Origin: a virus
Virus record (IMG/VR): IMGVR_UViG_3300030380_003668
Location: 1 to 22,968 of that record
Length of the DNA: 22,968 nucleotides
Strand: one strand, 5' to 3'
Position 1 is the first letter of the stretch, and every line of letters begins with the position of its first letter. The translations under genes and the position numbers were made by a program. The notes below the pieces were generated by a model. The model ran no database searches. It had not been told where the DNA came from and saw only the letters and a program-made list of their open reading frames with translations. Shown one piece after another: positions 20,289-22,968 of this stretch.

Positions 20289-21902
20289 ATGAATATAGTA
20301 GAATTATTATTAGATGAAGAAAACGAGGTTACAGGCATTGAAGCAGTTTCCATCGTTGAAAATCCAGCAATAGAAAGTGATTTCATAGCACTAGCAGAAC
20401 AAGAAATAAAACTTGCAAAGGTAGATGAGGACAAACGTATTTTAATGGGTGCAGCCTTAATACCGAACAAACCTATTTTTAGAAAGCAAAATGATGAAAT
20501 GTTTTATGTTTACTTTTCAAAAGAAACTGTGAGAAGGGCGGCAGAATTGTTTTTTAAAAATGGAAATCAAAACAATGCTACTTTAGAGCATAGCATGGGA
20601 ATTGAAGATTTAACGGTTTTTGAAAGTTGGATTGTAGAAGATACTAAAATGGATAAATCGGCAAAATATGGTTTAGACGTACCAGAAGGAACATGGATGA
20701 TCAGCATGAAAGTTGAAAATGATGAGGTTTGGAATGACTATATAAAAAGCGGAAAAGTAAAAGGTTTTAGTATAGAAGGTTATTTCGCAAATCGTGCTAA
20801 AATTAAAAGAGATAATTCAAAACAAGAAATGCAAGCTATTTTAGAAAATGAAGCCATTTACATGTTAAACACTATTAGAGGTTTAATAACAAATGATAGA
20901 AGAACAAGAAATGGAAAAAAAATAACTTTAGAAACTTACAATGATTATCCAAGTGGTGTTAGCAATAATGCAAAAAAAGGTATTGAATTAAATGAAAAGG
21001 TTAACAATAAATGTGCAACGCAAGTAGGCAAAATAAGAGCTACACAATTAAGAGACAAAAAAAATATTAGTGTTGAAACTATTAAAAGAATGTATAGCTT
21101 TTTAAGTAGAGCAGAGGAATATTATGATGAAAACGATAATGAAGCGTGTGGAACTATTTCCTATTTATTATGGGGAGGCAAAGCGGGGTTAAGGTGGTCA
21201 GCAAGTAAGCTTAAGGAATTAGGCGAAATTAATTTAACCTCAATGCTTATAAATGATGACTTTGCTATTATTGATGATAGACTAGCATATAGCACACAAG
21301 AAAAAGCAGAAGAAATGGCTGTTAATATAGGGTGCAAAGGTTTTCACGTTCATGAATTTGAGGGCAAAGATTGGTATATGCCTTGTGAAAAGCATATTAG
21401 TGATAAAATGTATAAGACTAAATGTCCAAAAGGTTTTAAAAAAAAGGATGGTAAATGCGTTAAAAAAAAAAGTAGTTATGCAGAAGTAGGCCCAAGAGGA
21501 GGTATTAAAAAAAGCCCAAAAGCACCACGAAGCGGAACACCTAACAAAAACCCAAAAGGAAAAGGAACTGCAAAAGGTGATGCTTCTACAAGTAGAGGTG
21601 CAAAGGTAAGCAAACAAGATGAAGCAACACTGCAGAAAAAAAGTGATGAATTTAATGAAAGGTATAAGAAAAAATTAGGTTACGGTGTTACAATAGGCCA
21701 ATTAAAAACTGTATTCCAAAGGGGTTTAGGTGCTTTTAACGTTTCACACAGCCCAAGAGTGACAAGCGCAAAACAATGGGCTTTAGCTAGAGTAAACGCT
21801 TATTTATATTTAGTAAGAAACGGAAGGCCGCAAAACGCGAAATATACAGGTGATTTTGATCTATTGCCTGCAAAACACCCAAAGTCACCAAAAAACAAAT
21901 AA
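20289..21902 (+). CDS. Multidomain XkdF-like prohead protease
   Basis: A 537-aa protein. Residues 50-170 form an XkdF-type phage protease: ALIPNKPIFRK, NNATLEHSMG (His 101), FESWIVEDTKMDKSAKYG, GTWMISMKV and GKVKGFSIEGYF (Ser 161). Residues 215-308 are a separate module with NKCATQVGKIRATQL, and SRAEEYYDENDNEACGTIS, LLWGGKAGLRW. Residues 348-393 form a Cys-containing linker with CPKGFKKKDGKC, and a Gly/Lys-rich spacer. Residues 455-530 are a DUF5824-like domain with GYGVTIGQLKTVFQRGLGAF and WALARVNAYLYLVRNGRPQN. The protease would cut capsid and scaffold proteins during maturation. The roles of the later modules are unknown. It starts at ATG 20289, preceded by AACAAATAAA. Confidence 0.8.
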   Translation: MNIVELLLDEENEVTGIEAVSIVENPAIESDFIALAEQEIKLAKVDEDKRILMGAALIPNKPIFRKQNDEMFYVYFSKETVRRAAELFFKNGNQNNATLEHSMGIEDLTVFESWIVEDTKMDKSAKYGLDVPEGTWMISMKVENDEVWNDYIKSGKVKGFSIEGYFANRAKIKRDNSKQEMQAILENEAIYMLNTIRGLITNDRRTRNGKKITLETYNDYPSGVSNNAKKGIELNEKVNNKCATQVGKIRATQLRDKKNISVETIKRMYSFLSRAEEYYDENDNEACGTISYLLWGGKAGLRWSASKLKELGEINLTSMLINDDFAIIDDRLAYSTQEKAEEMAVNIGCKGFHVHEFEGKDWYMPCEKHISDKMYKTKCPKGFKKKDGKCVKKKSSYAEVGPRGGIKKSPKAPRSGTPNKNPKGKGTAKGDASTSRGAKVSKQDEATLQKKSDEFNERYKKKLGYGVTIGQLKTVFQRGLGAFNVSHSPRVTSAKQWALARVNAYLYLVRNGRPQNAKYTGDFDLLPAKHPKSPKNK

Positions 21903-22274
21903 ATGAAAGTAATTGAAAAGGCTTCATATATTTTATTGATTGGCGATTCATGTTTAGATTTATTTAATTATTACAAAAAAGATTTTATACATGGTTTAAA
22001 TAAAGAAGACTGTAAATGTTATAATGAAACTAATTTAAATGCATATATAGCTGGCTTAAGTAACGAAAGCCCAAACGATAAAATAAATAATAAGCCTTTT
22101 GTTTTTATTAATGCAAAGAGATTAAATAAAACGTATAAAGATTATTTACTTATAAATCATGAATTTTTGCACTTGTCATTTAGAAAACATGATTATGATA
22201 TAAATAAAGAAGAACAAATTATTACATGGGCAGAATTAGAAACGATTAAAACAATAGAAAATATAATAAAATGA
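21903..22274 (+). CDS. HExxH-motif protein
   Basis: A 123-aa protein with INHEFLHLSFRKHDYD (about 83-98), an HExxH (His 85-Glu 86-Phe-Leu-His 89) that in metallopeptidases binds zinc and activates water, and an acidic helix with WAELE following, which could carry a third metal ligand. A CKCYNE near residues 37-42 adds Cys residues. I associate the pattern 'HExxHxxFxxHD' with a small family in Bacteroidetes phages. It may be a peptidase aiding capsid maturation or cell wall/protein turnover, or an inactive relative. It starts directly after the protease stop and overlaps the tiny Cys-rich gene by ATGA. Confidence 0.6.
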   Translation: MKVIEKASYILLIGDSCLDLFNYYKKDFIHGLNKEDCKCYNETNLNAYIAGLSNESPNDKINNKPFVFINAKRLNKTYKDYLLINHEFLHLSFRKHDYDINKEEQIITWAELETIKTIENIIK

Positions 22275-22411
22275 AAAGAAGAAGAAAAAACAAAACAGTT
22301 AGCAGAACGTCTCCAACAAATGACAAAAGGGCTTGTTTATGTGAGGATAATACATACAGCACTAAATGTTGTGACGGTTCACACCAAGCACAGGGAATTG
22401 GGCCTATATAA
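22271..22411 (+). CDS. Tiny Cys-rich conserved phage protein
   Basis: A 46-codon frame from ATG 22271 (ATGA overlap) to TAA 22409. After a basic start (MKRRRKNKTVSRTSPTN), the product has ACLCEDNTYSTKCCDGSHQA and ends QGIGPI. I recognise 'CLCxDxxYSxKCCDGxxQAQGIG' from many Bacteroidetes phage and prophage genomes, where it lies near capsid genes. The four Cys could bind a metal or form disulfides. Its function is unknown, but the pattern is strong evidence that it is real. Confidence 0.75.
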   Translation: MKRRRKNKTVSRTSPTNDKRACLCEDNTYSTKCCDGSHQAQGIGPI

Positions 22412-22430
22412 AAAAAATATTTAAAAATTA

Positions 22431-22466
22431 ATAACACTTAAAGTATTTTTTTACATTATATATATA
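22431..22466 (+). promoter_or_regulatory. Candidate late promoter, copy 2
   Basis: This element, starting ATAACACT and ending ACATTATATATATA, lies in the 69-base gap before the capsid-assembly gene at 22481 and matches the copy at 12812-12847 at 31 of 36 positions. Here no open frame runs through it, so selection for protein sequence cannot explain the match. It may mark the start of the capsid transcript. Confidence 0.55.
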
Positions 22467-22480
22467 TAATAAAAAAAGTT

Positions 22481-22968
22481 ATGAAGGCAAACGATATATT
22501 AAACAAGATAAAAAATATTGTCGGTGTGGAACTTTCAGAAGAAAAAACAGAATTAGCAGAAATGACACTAGAAAATGGAACTGTACTTGTTGCAGAAGCA
22601 TTTGAAAAGGGTGAGTCTATTTTTATTAAAACAGAGGAGGAGCAAATTGCACTTCCTGTTGGTGAATATAAAATGGAAGATGGCAAAATTCTTGTAGTTA
22701 CAGAAGAGGGTTTGATCGATAGTATAAAAGAAGCAGTCACAGAGGAAGAAGAAGAAGAAAAAGAACTTTCAGAAGAAAACATCACAGAAGAAGTTGAAAC
22801 GGAAATGGAAGAAGAAAAAGAGGAAATGTATGTGACAAAAGAAGAATTTTCAGTGGCTATGAATGAGCTTAAGAAAATGATTGAAGAAATGAAAGAAGTT
22901 AAAGAAAAAGAAGATTTATCAAAAGAAGCAGAACAAATTGAAATGTCTGCAGAACCTATTAAACACAA
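22481..22968 (+). CDS. Capsid-assembly or scaffold-like protein (3' end missing)
   Basis: The first 162 residues of a gene cut by the window edge. The N-terminal domain has MKANDILNKIKNIVGVELSE, LENGTVLVAEAFEKGESIFI and IALPVGEYKMEDGKILVVTE, a pattern I know from Bacteroidetes phages just before the major capsid gene. A strongly acidic Glu-rich segment follows (about residues 87-120), then a predicted coiled coil (EEFSVAMNELKKMIEEMKEV). This fits a scaffolding or capsid-assembly protein, and the acidic-coil layout is usual for scaffolds. It starts at ATG 22481 behind the candidate promoter at 22431. Confidence 0.7.
   Translation, partial: MKANDILNKIKNIVGVELSEEKTELAEMTLENGTVLVAEAFEKGESIFIKTEEEQIALPVGEYKMEDGKILVVTEEGLIDSIKEAVTEEEEEEKELSEENITEEVETEMEEEKEEMYVTKEEFSVAMNELKKMIEEMKEVKEKEDLSKEAEQIEMSAEPIKH

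Noticed and set aside
22456-22968. Long minus-strand open frame (170 codons) opposite the capsid-assembly gene
   Set aside because: It is Ser/Phe/Ile-rich, as expected for the complement of the Glu/Lys-rich gene at 22481, and would run against every other gene. It is a shadow.
1-22968. CRISPR array, tRNA, rRNA, insertion sequence or integrase
   Set aside because: No regularly spaced repeats, cloverleaf or rRNA-like sequence, transposase or recombinase motif was seen on either strand, although reading by eye can miss a divergent tRNA.

Overview
The window is a dense, AT-rich (about 30% GC by eye) stretch of a tailed phage, or an active prophage, of a Bacteroidetes (probably flavobacterial, possibly marine) host. 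All 40-odd genes read rightward, most overlapping by ATGA or a few bases. Evidence for the host group: a near-ideal Bacteroidetes promoter (TTTG-N20-TATATTTG at 2283-2314), start codons preceded by A-rich stretches such as AAAAACT-ATG rather than Shine-Dalgarno sites, and structural proteins whose motifs I recognise from Bacteroidetes phages. The closest relatives cannot be named without a search.

Layout. 1-1362: end of a two-helix membrane protein (holin-like) and a metallophosphoesterase. 1437-3679: small regulatory or unknown genes, then a recombination/replication set: a MAEKR-motif protein, a RecE/YqaJ-like PD-(D/E)XK exonuclease, and an 82-aa protein with an SSB-type acidic tail. 3730-6851: an unusual cassette of an IbrB-like ParB-domain protein, an IbrA-like PAPS-reductase-family protein and a PD-(D/E)XK nuclease in one coupled run. 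6871-8120: a DUF1376-type replication initiator and a RecA-fold helicase/loader ATPase, resembling lambda O and P in arrangement, with a possible origin inside the initiator gene. 8386-10244: small proteins, then a cytosine-methyltransferase-like / resolvase-like nuclease / methyltransferase-like trio. 10231-11189: a sigma-factor-like protein, a Cys-motif phage protein and a tiny basic protein. 11182-12709: small (DUF5681) and large terminase. 12710-12848: a control region with repeats and a candidate late promoter. 12849-20276: tail genes, including a probable programmed -1 frameshift pair, tail completion proteins, two large tail proteins and the tape measure. 20289-22968: a multidomain XkdF-like prohead protease, an HExxH protein, a tiny Cys-rich protein, a second copy of the candidate late promoter, and the start of a Glu-rich capsid-assembly protein cut by the window edge.

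How they may work together (inference): the promoter at 2283 drives early recombination, replication and DNA-modification genes; the sigma-like protein at 10231 may then switch on late genes from the matching elements at 12812 and 22431. Most notable: the ParB / PAPS-reductase / nuclease cassette, the frameshift pair, the repeated origin-like element at 7161 and 12731, and the duplicated late-promoter element. No tRNA, rRNA, CRISPR array, integrase or insertion sequence was seen. Portal and major capsid genes are not in the window.
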